Notes: a model not told the origin generated them from the sequence alone. Numbered from the stretch's first letter, positions 1 to 5,240 are shown. The stretch is DNA of 5,446 nt from Bacteroidota bacterium (GCA_030695265.1 JAUYTA010000678.1:1-5446), one strand, 5' to 3'. Translations and numbers: made by a program.

Positions 1-76
1 GCTCTTCCGGCTCCTGATTGATGCGATCTTTAATCAGATCTTTTATTTTTTCTTGTATGTTGGGGGTGTTTGTCAT
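1..76 (-). CDS. N-terminal fragment of a probable FecR-type anti-sigma factor (partial)
   Basis: An ATG at 76-74 on the minus strand opens a frame that reads 25 codons to the window edge, beginning MTNTPNIQEKIKDLIKDRIN and ending QEPEE. The fragment is charged and helical, with no signal peptide. It lies 91 bases downstream of the sigma-factor gene on the same strand. In Bacteroidota a FecI-like sigma factor is very commonly followed by its FecR-like membrane anti-sigma factor, which has a short cytoplasmic helical N-terminus, one membrane helix and a periplasmic FecR domain. The fragment fits the start of such a protein, but only the position and general character support this; no diagnostic FecR residue is inside the window. 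It could equally be another gene that follows the sigma factor. The start is preceded by an AT-rich leader without a Shine-Dalgarno motif, as usual for the phylum. Confidence 0.55.
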   Translation of the reverse strand, partial: MTNTPNIQEKIKDLIKDRINQEPEE

Positions 77-167
77 TTCAATTTTACGAATTCACTTATA
101 TGTTTAGATTTAAAACAACCCAAACAGATAATACACGTATCCGAAAACTGATTTTACTGAAAATAAA

Positions 168-752
168 CTATTGGCAGATTCCAAGCAGAACCAGTAATCC
201 AACATAGTCTTTCAATTCAACCCTCAGTACTTTCAGCGCTTTGCTGATCTGGGTTTCGACAGTTCGTTTGGAAAGATTTAATTCGGCAGCGATTTCTTCG
301 TTTTTCAGGCCGCGCATTCGGCTCATGATAAAAATTTCCCGGCATTTTTCAGGGAGAAGGTCAATTGATTTTTTAATTTTTTCCTGAAGTTCAGAGGCAA
401 TGTACAAATCCGGATCGTAAACCAAATGATTGTTGGAAAGCTCGGTCATCGACCTGATGTACTTTTCTTCGATCTTTTTGTGTTTCAAGAAGTTCAGGCT
501 GCCATTTTTAACAGATAAAAACAGGTAACTTTTGAGCGAGTCAGACGGAATAATTTGCTGATGTCTTTGCCAGAAACGTACGAAAAAATCCTGTACAATT
601 TCTTCGGCTTCCATCCGGTCGGTGGTAAATTGTATGGCATACATTACCAATCCGGGGTAATAAAAATGGAACAACAACTCAAATGCGGTTTGATCTCCGC
701 TTTTTAGCCGGACAATCAGATCTTTCTCATCTATTCCCTGAATGCTTTGCAT
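168..752 (-). CDS. ECF RNA polymerase sigma factor, FecI-like (Bacteroidota family)
   Basis: This 194-aa protein is a complete ECF (group 4) sigma factor, which directs RNA polymerase to a small set of promoters, classically those of outer-membrane TonB-dependent uptake operons. Region 2 spans about residues 13-90, with the core-binding signature AFELLFHFYYPGL at 23-35 and AEEIVQDFFVRFW at 49-61. Region 4 spans about 125-178, starting LLPEKCREIF and containing the helix-turn-helix EEIAAELNLSKRTVETQIS at 152-170. The protein ends in a short hydrophobic tail (DYVGLLVLLGICQ), frequent in Bacteroidota members of the family. Its length is typical. The probable anti-sigma gene follows 91 bases downstream, suggesting a surface-signalling pair; a cognate SusC/SusD-type receptor operon would be expected beyond the left edge, but that is inference. 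The permease is transcribed divergently across a 219-base gap. The ATG at 752 is the natural start, since region 2 begins soon after it. Confidence 0.93.
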   Translation of the reverse strand: MQSIQGIDEKDLIVRLKSGDQTAFELLFHFYYPGLVMYAIQFTTDRMEAEEIVQDFFVRFWQRHQQIIPSDSLKSYLFLSVKNGSLNFLKHKKIEEKYIRSMTELSNNHLVYDPDLYIASELQEKIKKSIDLLPEKCREIFIMSRMRGLKNEEIAAELNLSKRTVETQISKALKVLRVELKDYVGLLVLLGICQ

Positions 753-757
753 GACAG

Positions 758-765
758 CAAAGTTA
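758..765 (-). promoter_or_regulatory. Candidate -7 element for the sigma-factor gene
   Basis: Read on the minus strand this is TAACTTTG, an exact match to the Bacteroidota -7 consensus TAnnTTTG. It ends only 5 bases before the ATG at 752, so a transcript would start at or very near the start codon and be almost leaderless. No TTG-type -33 element lies at the usual 17-23 base spacing, so the match may be chance. Confidence 0.3.
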
Positions 766-971
766 GAAAAATGTTTGCTATTCGGTATCTACTTTGCCTA
801 AAGTGAAAATGAGGCCAGGCAATTTATTGGTTTTGCAACAAGTTTTTAACAGCGAACTTTTCAGAAATAGTTTGTTGCTGCCGGGAAATTAGCGTTGGCA
901 GTAAAGTAAATAATCATCCAAAATCTAACTAATTTCTTAATTTCGAATCCTTATTCATTTTCAAACGCTAT

Positions 972-2381
972 ATGGGTAATCAACGAAATCTGGTAAAGAC
1001 GCTCGGGTTGGGATATGTCATCATATTTGTAGTCGCAAATATCATTGGTTCAGGAGTGTATAAGAAGATTGCTCCGATGGCTGCTGAACTTCAGTCTTCG
1101 TCGTGGATACTGGCGGCATGGATTGTCGGAGGAATTATCACCCTTTTCGGCGCCCTGAGCAATGCCGAAGTTGCCGGTTTACTGGCCGATACAGGAGGCG
1201 AATATGTTTATCTGAAAAAAATCTATAACCGTTTCTTCGCTTTTCTATATGGCTGGTCGCTGTTTACCATCATTCAAACTGCAACTATTTCCTCTTTGGC
1301 TTATGTTTTTGCCCAGTCGCTGAACAGCATCATTTCAATACCCGAAGTATTTTCATCGCTGCAACATCTTTCGATAGGAGGCGTTTTCTTTCCTTTTCAG
1401 GATTTTGGCGTTAAGCTCGTTGCCATACTGCTGATCCTGATATTAACAATTCTCAATATTTCAGGATTAAAGAGTGGGGCAGGGGTGAGCAAAGCCATAC
1501 TCTTAATGGTATGTGCAGGTCTTCTTTTGATTATTGTATTTGGGCTAAGCAGTACGGTTGCCACGCCTGCAAATTTCATGGATAGCCGCGATCTTATCAG
1601 CGGAACCGTTACATTTTCTTCCTTTTTTACGGCAATGCTTGCTGCTTTCTGGGCTTATCAGGGATGGGTTTCTGTCGGTTTTATCGGTGGAGAGATCAAA
1701 GATGCTACCCGAAATATCCCGAAGGGAATTGTGATGGGCGTTTTTGTGGTAATCGCCGTTTATCTGTTGGTGAATGTGACGTATCTCTCGCTTTTATCCA
1801 TTCCTCAATTGGTTCAGGTTCACGAAGCGGGCAATCAAATTGCAGCAGTTGAGGCAGTCCGTAGTTTCTGGGGAACCGGAGGGGTTTTGTTCATTTCGCT
1901 GCTGATACTCCTGACCACACTGGGCTGCACCAATGCCAGTATTCTTACGGGTTCGCGTCCATATTATGCGATGGCCCGCAATGGACTTTTCTTTTCTGGT
2001 ATCAAAAAGCTGAACAAATTTAATGTGCCCTCCAATTCGCTTTTGTGGCAGGGATTATGGGCTTCGGTACTGGTGCTGTCGGGGACATTCGATCAGCTGA
2101 CAGACATGGTGATTTTTGCCGTTTTTATATTTTACGGCGCTACCACTCTGGGGGTATTTATCCTGCGACGCAAAATGCCCGATGCGCACCGTCCTTACAA
2201 AGTGTGGGGATATCCGGTTGTTCCGGCTATTTTTATACTCTTTTGCATCGGACTGATTTTTAATACGGTTGTTGCACGGCCACGTGAAGCTGCCTTAGGA
2301 CTGATTCTTATCCTTTCAGGAATACCGGTTTATTTTTTCCTGAAAAGAAAGTACTCAAAAGATGGTGATGAAACGGAATAA
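972..2381 (+). CDS. APC-superfamily amino acid permease (LAT/SteT-like), 12 TM
   Basis: This 469-aa inner-membrane transporter has the usual length and layout of the amino acid-polyamine-organocation superfamily. TM1 carries the unwound substrate-binding motif GSGVY at 26-30 (GSGIF in many relatives), followed by APMAAEL. GGEYVYLKKIYNRFFAFLYGW at about 75-95 leads into TM3. TM6 holds FWAYQGWVSVGFIGGE at 226-241, followed by the cytoplasmic KDATRNIPKGI loop at 243-253. GSRPYYAMARNGLFF at 327-341 is the conserved segment after TM8. RPYKVWGYPVVP at 407-418 precedes TM11. About twelve hydrophobic segments are visible between residues 11 and 458, and the tail is short and charged (KRKYSKDGDETE). 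The closest general resemblance is to the LAT branch, which includes bacterial exchangers such as SteT, so exchange of neutral amino acids is plausible; the substrate cannot be read from the sequence. It is monocistronic and divergent from the sigma factor, with no clear promoter found. Confidence 0.92.
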   Translation: MGNQRNLVKTLGLGYVIIFVVANIIGSGVYKKIAPMAAELQSSSWILAAWIVGGIITLFGALSNAEVAGLLADTGGEYVYLKKIYNRFFAFLYGWSLFTIIQTATISSLAYVFAQSLNSIISIPEVFSSLQHLSIGGVFFPFQDFGVKLVAILLILILTILNISGLKSGAGVSKAILLMVCAGLLLIIVFGLSSTVATPANFMDSRDLISGTVTFSSFFTAMLAAFWAYQGWVSVGFIGGEIKDATRNIPKGIVMGVFVVIAVYLLVNVTYLSLLSIPQLVQVHEAGNQIAAVEAVRSFWGTGGVLFISLLILLTTLGCTNASILTGSRPYYAMARNGLFFSGIKKLNKFNVPSNSLLWQGLWASVLVLSGTFDQLTDMVIFAVFIFYGATTLGVFILRRKMPDAHRPYKVWGYPVVPAIFILFCIGLIFNTVVARPREAALGLILILSGIPVYFFLKRKYSKDGDETE

Positions 2382-2436
2382 TAACTATTCGGTTCTCTAA
2401 CGTATTGCATGGGTAAAACAAAGATGGCCTTTTTTA

Positions 2437-2597
2437 GGTGCAGAGCACCGTTGATATTTGTAGCTTATATGTAGCAATTCACTCATAAGGTGCAGAGCAC
2501 CGGGATATAGGTATTCATTAATTTAAATATTGCGGTGCGATGCACCTTACCAGCTTTTATCGACTTTTTTACTACAAATATTTTGCGGCTCTGCCGC
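2437..2597. repeat. Cluster of four REP-like palindromes in two opposing pairs
   Basis: Four 13-base hairpins with 5-bp stems and 3-base loops occur within 161 bases: GGTGC-AGA-GCACC at 2437-2449 and 2489-2501, GGTGC-GAT-GCACC at 2534-2546, and GCGGC-TCT-GCCGC at 2585-2597. Copies 1 and 2 are identical. Copy 4 differs in both arms, but its stem still pairs perfectly. The first copy is followed by ATATTTGTAG (2454-2463). Its exact inverse CTACAAATAT (2572-2581) precedes the fourth, and the third is preceded by AAATATT (2525-2531). The pairs therefore point toward each other as hairpin-plus-tail units. The layout resembles REP/BIME elements, which are mobilised by REP-associated tyrosine transposases in other bacteria; no transposase is in this window. 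The first hairpin, 56 bases past the permease stop, could also help end its transcript, although no U-tract follows. Confidence 0.75.
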
Positions 2598-2739
2598 ATT
2601 CTTGCAAACAAATATCCGATGTCTTTCATATTTTTAGCTTTATAAATAATTGGGCATTTCTAAAAATTAAAACTGGCAAATGAATACTTTACCCACACTT
2701 TCTGTTATAGAACCAACTATTCCAAGATTTGACAATAAG

Positions 2740-2778
2740 AAAATGCCGCCTGATTTGCAATAAATTAAGCGGCATTTT
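2740..2778. terminator. Bidirectional rho-independent terminator-type hairpin
   Basis: AAAATGCCGC at 2740-2749 pairs perfectly with GCGGCATTTT at 2769-2778 around a 19-base AT-rich loop. The GC-rich base of the stem is followed by TTTTT on the plus strand, and the A-tract gives a matching T-run on the minus strand, the classic two-way terminator form. It is 359 bases past the permease stop, far from any called gene. It may terminate a short unrecognised transcript, such as the 27-codon frame starting at 2680, or mark the end of a lost gene. The loop is longer than usual. Confidence 0.6.
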
Positions 2779-2813
2779 TAATAGGTCAATTTGGGTAAAT
2801 GAACCGGTATTTG

Positions 2814-2901
2814 CAGTTGCAACTGACGGGGTGACTCTCGATCTATGGTCCGGATTAATACAATTAGCTTTTCTTCTATTAAAAAAAGTCACCCCGTCAG
2901 T
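2814..2901. repeat. 12-bp palindrome abutting a 15-bp perfect inverted repeat with 50-base interior
   Basis: CAGTTGCAACTG at 2814-2825 is a perfect 12-bp palindrome. Overlapping its end, ACTGACGGGGTGACT (2822-2836) is matched exactly in inverse by AGTCACCCCGTCAGT (2887-2901). The interior is 50 bases and AT-rich toward its right end, finishing in seven A residues that run into the right arm. Neither strand has a T-run after the outer end of the stem, so it is not a standard terminator. The size and form suggest a miniature non-autonomous element or a structured repeat, but I see no target-site duplication at its edges. Confidence 0.6.
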
Positions 2902-2926
2902 ACCAATAACAGATTAAAGCTATATT

Positions 2927-3014
2927 ATGCGAAAAACTTTTCACGGTTCTGCTTTTTGTGTTGTTATTGATTGTTTTATGGGTTAAATTTGAGGGAAAAA
3001 TGTGTTCAGAATAA
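2927..3014 (+). pseudogene. Possible frameshifted remnant of a short membrane or signal peptide gene
   Basis: An ATG at 2927 reads MRKTF and then, in its own frame, an unremarkable stretch to a stop after 19 codons. If the single C at 2942 is skipped, the frame continues as a strongly hydrophobic segment, TVLLFVLLLIVLWVKF (from 2943), then EGKMCSE and a TAA at 3012-3014. The combined MRKTF plus hydrophobic core resembles an N-terminal signal or membrane anchor of 28 residues. This could be the decayed start of a lost gene, a small membrane peptide broken by one base, or coincidence in T-rich DNA. No homologue is recognised. Confidence 0.2.
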
Positions 3015-3066
3015 ATCTTAAAACCTATATATACTGAAAATCCACATTAAGTATTTACATTGCTCA

Positions 3067-3106
3067 CTAGCAACAGGGGCATACAATGCTATAATTTTGC
3101 TGTTAG
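3067..3106 (+). repeat. Imperfect inverted repeat before the first islet gene (attC-like or operator-like)
   Basis: CTAGCAACAG (3067-3076) can pair with TTGCTGTTAG (3097-3106), giving seven Watson-Crick pairs, two G-U wobbles and one mismatch. A nested GCAT-ACA-ATGC hairpin lies at 3079-3089. The right arm runs into GTTAGAT (3102-3108), which fits the integron R' consensus GTTRRRY, but the left arm lacks the matching RYYYAAC, so an attC site is not established. The fold directly abuts a -7 promoter element and may instead be a regulatory site. Confidence 0.25.
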
Positions 3107-3107
3107 A

Positions 3108-3115
3108 TATCTTTG
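3108..3115 (+). promoter_or_regulatory. Candidate -7 element for the 82-aa/160-aa gene pair
   Basis: TATCTTTG matches the Bacteroidota -7 consensus TAnnTTTG exactly. Transcription would begin near 3120, giving a leader of about 30 bases before the ATG at 3152, a normal arrangement that also argues for that start. No TTG-type -33 element is found 17-23 bases upstream; the nearest (3097-3099) is too close. Confidence 0.4.
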
Positions 3116-3151
3116 GCTTATTCTAGGTATACAACTATTAATTTATTCTTT

Positions 3152-3400
3152 ATGACGACTTCAATTTATTTAACCAATTCTCAAAAAGGAGGTTACTACA
3201 CATCTGAAAGTGGCACTGTAACTGTTGATAATCGCATATTTAATGGTATCCTATATAAAGTAATATTATCTTCAGGAATTGGCATTCAGGAGGAACATTG
3301 GGTCTATAAAAAAGAAAGTGGGGATTGGGTCATTCCGTTGACCGAATCTGATTCATCGATTAAGGATGACATCCGAAGTGAAATAGAAAAGATATTATGA
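3152..3400 (+). CDS. Hypothetical 82-aa protein
   Basis: I do not recognise this protein. It begins MTTSIYLTNSQKGGYYTSES. Its middle reads as alternating strands rich in T, V, I, Y and G (about residues 4-64, with HWVYKKESGDWVIPL at 49-63), and its end as an acidic and basic helix (SSIKDDIRSEIEKIL). There is no signal peptide, membrane segment or cysteine, so it is probably a small cytosolic domain of mixed strand and helix. The frame could be extended to a TTG at 3113. I prefer the ATG at 3152 because it follows an AT-rich leader and because 3113 lies inside the candidate -7 element. The 160-aa gene starts 52 bases downstream on the same strand, so the two may be co-transcribed. Composition is much richer in A+T than in the permease, suggesting acquired DNA. 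Confidence 0.6.
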   Translation: MTTSIYLTNSQKGGYYTSESGTVTVDNRIFNGILYKVILSSGIGIQEEHWVYKKESGDWVIPLTESDSSIKDDIRSEIEKIL

Positions 3401-3452
3401 TTCTATACATTTTACGCAAATTAATACAAAACTGAACCTTAAATAAATTGTT

Positions 3453-3935
3453 ATGGCAATCTATAAGATATTAATAGTAAATAGAAAAGAAAAATATTCT
3501 GAATGGATATTTGAAGATTTTAAAAATGAAGAAGAAATTATTTTGTTCAAACAAGCAAATGAAATTGGTGGTGATAAAATAACTATTTGTGAAAAGGCAG
3601 AAATCTTGTGTGATATATTGACTCAGCTCTGTAAGTGGGAATGTAGTCCTGTAGAAAGCTATAAGATTGTATATGAGAGATTTGGTGAAGACTTATTGAT
3701 GAAAGAATTTCCAAATGAAAGATTTGATCAAGAATTAATTGAACGTGTTGAGAAAATGATAGATGACTATAATGAAGAAAATTATAAATATTATTTAGAA
3801 CATGGTTTGGATGATGAAAGATCTGAATATGAAAATTACCCAGAAAATCCTGAAATTGAAGCTTCGTTAGATGAAATTAGAAGATGGGATGAAGAAACAG
3901 ATGGTTCATGGAGAATAGCAAATGATTTTGGATAA
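3453..3935 (+). CDS. Hypothetical strongly acidic 160-aa protein
   Basis: I do not recognise this protein. By direct count it has 43 Asp/Glu against 20 Lys/Arg, a net charge of about -23, with the acidic residues densest in the C-terminal half (residues 92-150, for example DEIRRWDEETDGSW at 140-153). The N-terminus MAIYKILIVNRKEKYSEWIF looks like one or two strands followed by helices (EDFKNEEEIILFKQANEI at 21-38; AEILCDILTQLCKWE at 49-63). Four cysteines lie in the first 65 residues (46, 53, 60, 64) without a clear metal-binding spacing. There is no signal peptide or membrane helix, so it is probably cytosolic. It follows the 82-aa gene by 52 bases and converges with the 86-aa gene across a 45-base gap. 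Codons are extremely A-rich. The acidity could suit an inhibitor, an immunity protein or a DNA-mimic role, but nothing specific shows this. Confidence 0.72.
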   Translation: MAIYKILIVNRKEKYSEWIFEDFKNEEEIILFKQANEIGGDKITICEKAEILCDILTQLCKWECSPVESYKIVYERFGEDLLMKEFPNERFDQELIERVEKMIDDYNEENYKYYLEHGLDDERSEYENYPENPEIEASLDEIRRWDEETDGSWRIANDFG

Positions 3936-3948
3936 ATCAAAATTGTAC

Positions 3949-3966
3949 ATTTGATGAATTTCAAAT
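3949..3966. repeat. Short inverted repeat between convergent stops
   Basis: ATTTGA (3949-3954) and TCAAAT (3961-3966) form a 6-bp stem around TGAATT, between the ends of the convergent 160-aa and 86-aa genes. It is placed as a shared terminator would be, but it is weak, with a single G-C pair and no good T-run, so its role is uncertain. Confidence 0.2.
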
Positions 3967-3980
3967 ATGGGAGGGAATAA

Positions 3981-4241
3981 TTAAAATGGAAGTGGGGAAT
4001 TTTCTACCTTGAAAAATTTAAGGCCGCAAATAAGATATGGTTCTTGTTCGATAACATATAGGTCAAGATCAGATTGAAAATTTCTTCCCATCATTAATTT
4101 ATGAAAAAATTTATTCACGGAAATAATTGAATTTGTTTCTTCATCATGAAATACTAAAGTATAATTATCAGCGCTTTCTAATTGTTTGAAAGTGCTATTT
4201 CTAATTGCTTCGACTATTCTTATAAGTTCTTGATTTTCCAT
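3981..4241 (-). CDS. Hypothetical 86-aa protein
   Basis: I do not recognise this protein. It begins MENQELIRIVEAIRNSTFKQ, a likely amphipathic helix, followed by strand-like segments (NYTLVFHDEE at 26-35, SIISVNKFF at 38-46, LDLYVIEQEPYLICGLKFF at 59-77) and a short end, VENSPLPF. It has no signal peptide or membrane helix. The gene is convergent with the 160-aa gene (45 bases between stops) and divergent from the DUF2971 gene (252 bases apart), and it has its own well-placed promoter, which favours a real gene. The stop is a clean TAA and the start ATG is the first in the frame near the promoter. It may be an independent small regulator or immunity-type protein, but that is a guess from context only. 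Confidence 0.6.
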   Translation of the reverse strand: MENQELIRIVEAIRNSTFKQLESADNYTLVFHDEETNSIISVNKFFHKLMMGRNFQSDLDLYVIEQEPYLICGLKFFKVENSPLPF

Positions 4242-4300
4242 AGATTTTTGATCTACTAAACAGCGGTTTGTATTATTAAATCTATCTATATTTTCTTCAG

Positions 4301-4334
4301 CAAAATTAGTCCAAGAATTGAAAAAAACTACAAA
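4301..4334 (-). promoter_or_regulatory. Bacteroidota-type promoter for the 86-aa gene
   Basis: On the minus strand TTTG (4334-4331) is followed after 22 bases by TAATTTTG (4308-4301). This matches both halves of the Bacteroidota sigma-ABfr consensus, TTTG (-33) and TAnnTTTG (-7), at an accepted spacing. Transcription would start near 4295, giving a leader of about 55 bases before the ATG at 4241. It is the most complete promoter match seen in the window. Confidence 0.5.
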
Positions 4335-4400
4335 GAGAGAGTTGATAAAAAAGACATTTAATATATAACTGTTTAAATTGGAACTACAAAAATAACTAAA

Positions 4401-4458
4401 ATGGCATTCTTGATGGCATTTATTATTCAGCGTAAGTCAGAAATATAGCTTACGTTTT
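4401..4458 (+). promoter_or_regulatory. Direct repeat and hairpin upstream of the DUF2971 gene
   Basis: ATGGCATT occurs at 4401-4408 and again at 4413-4420, a 12-base period. It is followed by CGTAAG (4431-4436) and its inverse CTTACG (4449-4454), a 6-bp stem with a 12-base loop and then TTTT. The whole block ends 36 bases before the DUF2971 start codon. It could be a paired operator plus an attenuator-like hairpin; TACGTTTT at 4451-4458 is also one base off the -7 consensus. A 15-codon frame beginning at 4401 (MAFLMAFIIQRKSEI) spans the direct repeat and the left arm of the stem and stops at 4446-4448, just before the right arm. All of this is inference from pattern. Confidence 0.25.
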
Positions 4459-4493
4459 ACGAAAATATTATACTAATAAAGCAATAAATTAGA

Positions 4494-5240
4494 ATGACAA
4501 TCGCAAAACATGAATGTATGATCCCCGTAGAACCTGATAAAGTAATTATGAGGTATATTGATTTGGAAAAATTAAATGATATGATGGAAACCAGTTCATT
4601 GTTTTTTTGTCGTGCAGATAAATTTCCAGATCACTTTGAAGGCTCTCTTCCCCAAAAAGAATATGAGAGTCGAATAAGACGTGGTTTTGTATCGGGATTT
4701 GAAAGATTACATCTAAACATGAAGAAATTTACCTTAATAAATTGTTGGCATATTAATGAAAATGAATCAGATGCAATGTGGAGATTGTATTTAAAATCGA
4801 ATGAGGGCGTTGCAGTACAAACAACTATTGAAAAGATATGTTCTGTTTTGAAAAATAGTCATTCAACATTTAGAGTCAGCAAGGTTCGATATATCGATTA
4901 TGAAAAAGATATATGGTATGATGATGAAGAATATCCTGTAAAATCATACAATGCAATTATTCCCTTAGTACATAAGAGAAATGAATATAAGCATGAAAAT
5001 GAGTTCAGAATTTTATTCGATATCGACCATGCATATCAAAGCCCTGATTATTGGGCAAATGCAGAATCCTCGATTGGAAAGAAAATTGAAATCAGAGATA
5101 TTGCACGAATAATTGATAGATTAATTCTTCCTCCCAGTGCTGATGAAATTGTGAGAGATAAAGTTGAGAAAATAATGGATAAATTTAATTGTAATATAGA
5201 AATATGTAAATCTAAACTTATGAATAAGCCTTTCTATTAG
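4494..5240 (+). CDS. DUF2971-family protein
   Basis: This 248-aa cytosolic protein shows the conserved blocks of the DUF2971 family (Pfam PF11185), whose biochemical function is not established. RYIDLEKLNDMMETSSLFFC at 20-39 leads to RADKFPDHFEG at 40-50, the family's typical D-x-F-x-D-x-F-E block. INCWHINENESDAMWRLYL at 82-100 and SNEGVAVQ at 102-109 form the W-x-x-Y...G block. YKHENEFRILFD at 165-176 is the terminal E-x-E-x-R-I motif. LILPPSADEIVRDKVEKIM at 210-228 is the usual closing strand and helix. The length is normal and no block is missing, so the gene appears intact. It stands alone on plus, with AT-rich codons unlike the permease. No signal peptide or membrane helix is present. 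DUF2971 genes are often found singly in variable regions, and a role in genome conflict is possible but unproven here. The ATG at 4494 is chosen because the first conserved block begins at residue 20 and the leader is typically AT-rich. Confidence 0.8.
   Translation: MTIAKHECMIPVEPDKVIMRYIDLEKLNDMMETSSLFFCRADKFPDHFEGSLPQKEYESRIRRGFVSGFERLHLNMKKFTLINCWHINENESDAMWRLYLKSNEGVAVQTTIEKICSVLKNSHSTFRVSKVRYIDYEKDIWYDDEEYPVKSYNAIIPLVHKRNEYKHENEFRILFDIDHAYQSPDYWANAESSIGKKIEIRDIARIIDRLILPPSADEIVRDKVEKIMDKFNCNIEICKSKLMNKPFY

Larger units (their letters stand above)
2382..3151. other. Long gene-free intergenic region rich in palindromes
   Basis: These 770 bases between the permease and the first gene of the AT-rich islet contain no ORF I would call a gene. 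In order they hold four REP-like hairpins (2437-2597), an unremarkable AT-rich stretch (2598-2679), a terminator-type hairpin (2740-2778) flanked by TTTACCCA (2688-2695) and its inverse TGGGTAAA (2792-2799), a 12-bp palindrome and 15-bp inverted repeat (2814-2901), a possible broken short peptide gene (2927-3014), and a fold next to a -7 promoter element (3067-3115). Longer frames on both strands across 2689-2917 are by-products of the inverted repeat, and neither has a recognisable product. Confidence 0.8.

Noticed and set aside
1397..2263. Short frames on both strands inside the permease gene
   Set aside because: They lie wholly within a well-conserved permease coding sequence in other frames; their low-complexity residue make-up is a shadow of it.
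2437..2597. CRISPR array
   Set aside because: Units are only 13 bases, change orientation, and are separated by unequal AT-rich spacers; there are no cas genes.
2822..2901. Inverted repeat as an ordinary transcription terminator
   Set aside because: The loop is 50 bases and no T-run follows the stem on either strand; the only homopolymer run lies inside the loop.
2689..2917. Overlapping 67-aa (minus) and 62-aa (plus) open frames
   Set aside because: Both run through the terminator hairpin and/or the inverted repeat, have no recognisable product, and exist mainly because the repeat arms happen to lack stops.
3113..3151. TTG start that would lengthen the 82-aa protein to 95 aa
   Set aside because: The TTG is part of the candidate -7 element TATCTTTG, so it would lie upstream of the transcript start; the ATG at 3152 has a typical AT-rich leader.
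3183..3193. Strong Shine-Dalgarno-like AAGGAGGT
   Set aside because: No start codon follows at a usable distance; it arises from the Q-K-G-G-Y codons of the 82-aa gene, and Bacteroidota rarely depend on such sites.
3152..4241. Toxin-antitoxin pair made of the 82-aa and 160-aa (or 86-aa) genes
   Set aside because: No known toxin or antitoxin motif is visible, the 52-base gap lacks the usual tight coupling, and the 86-aa gene is on the opposite strand with its own promoter.
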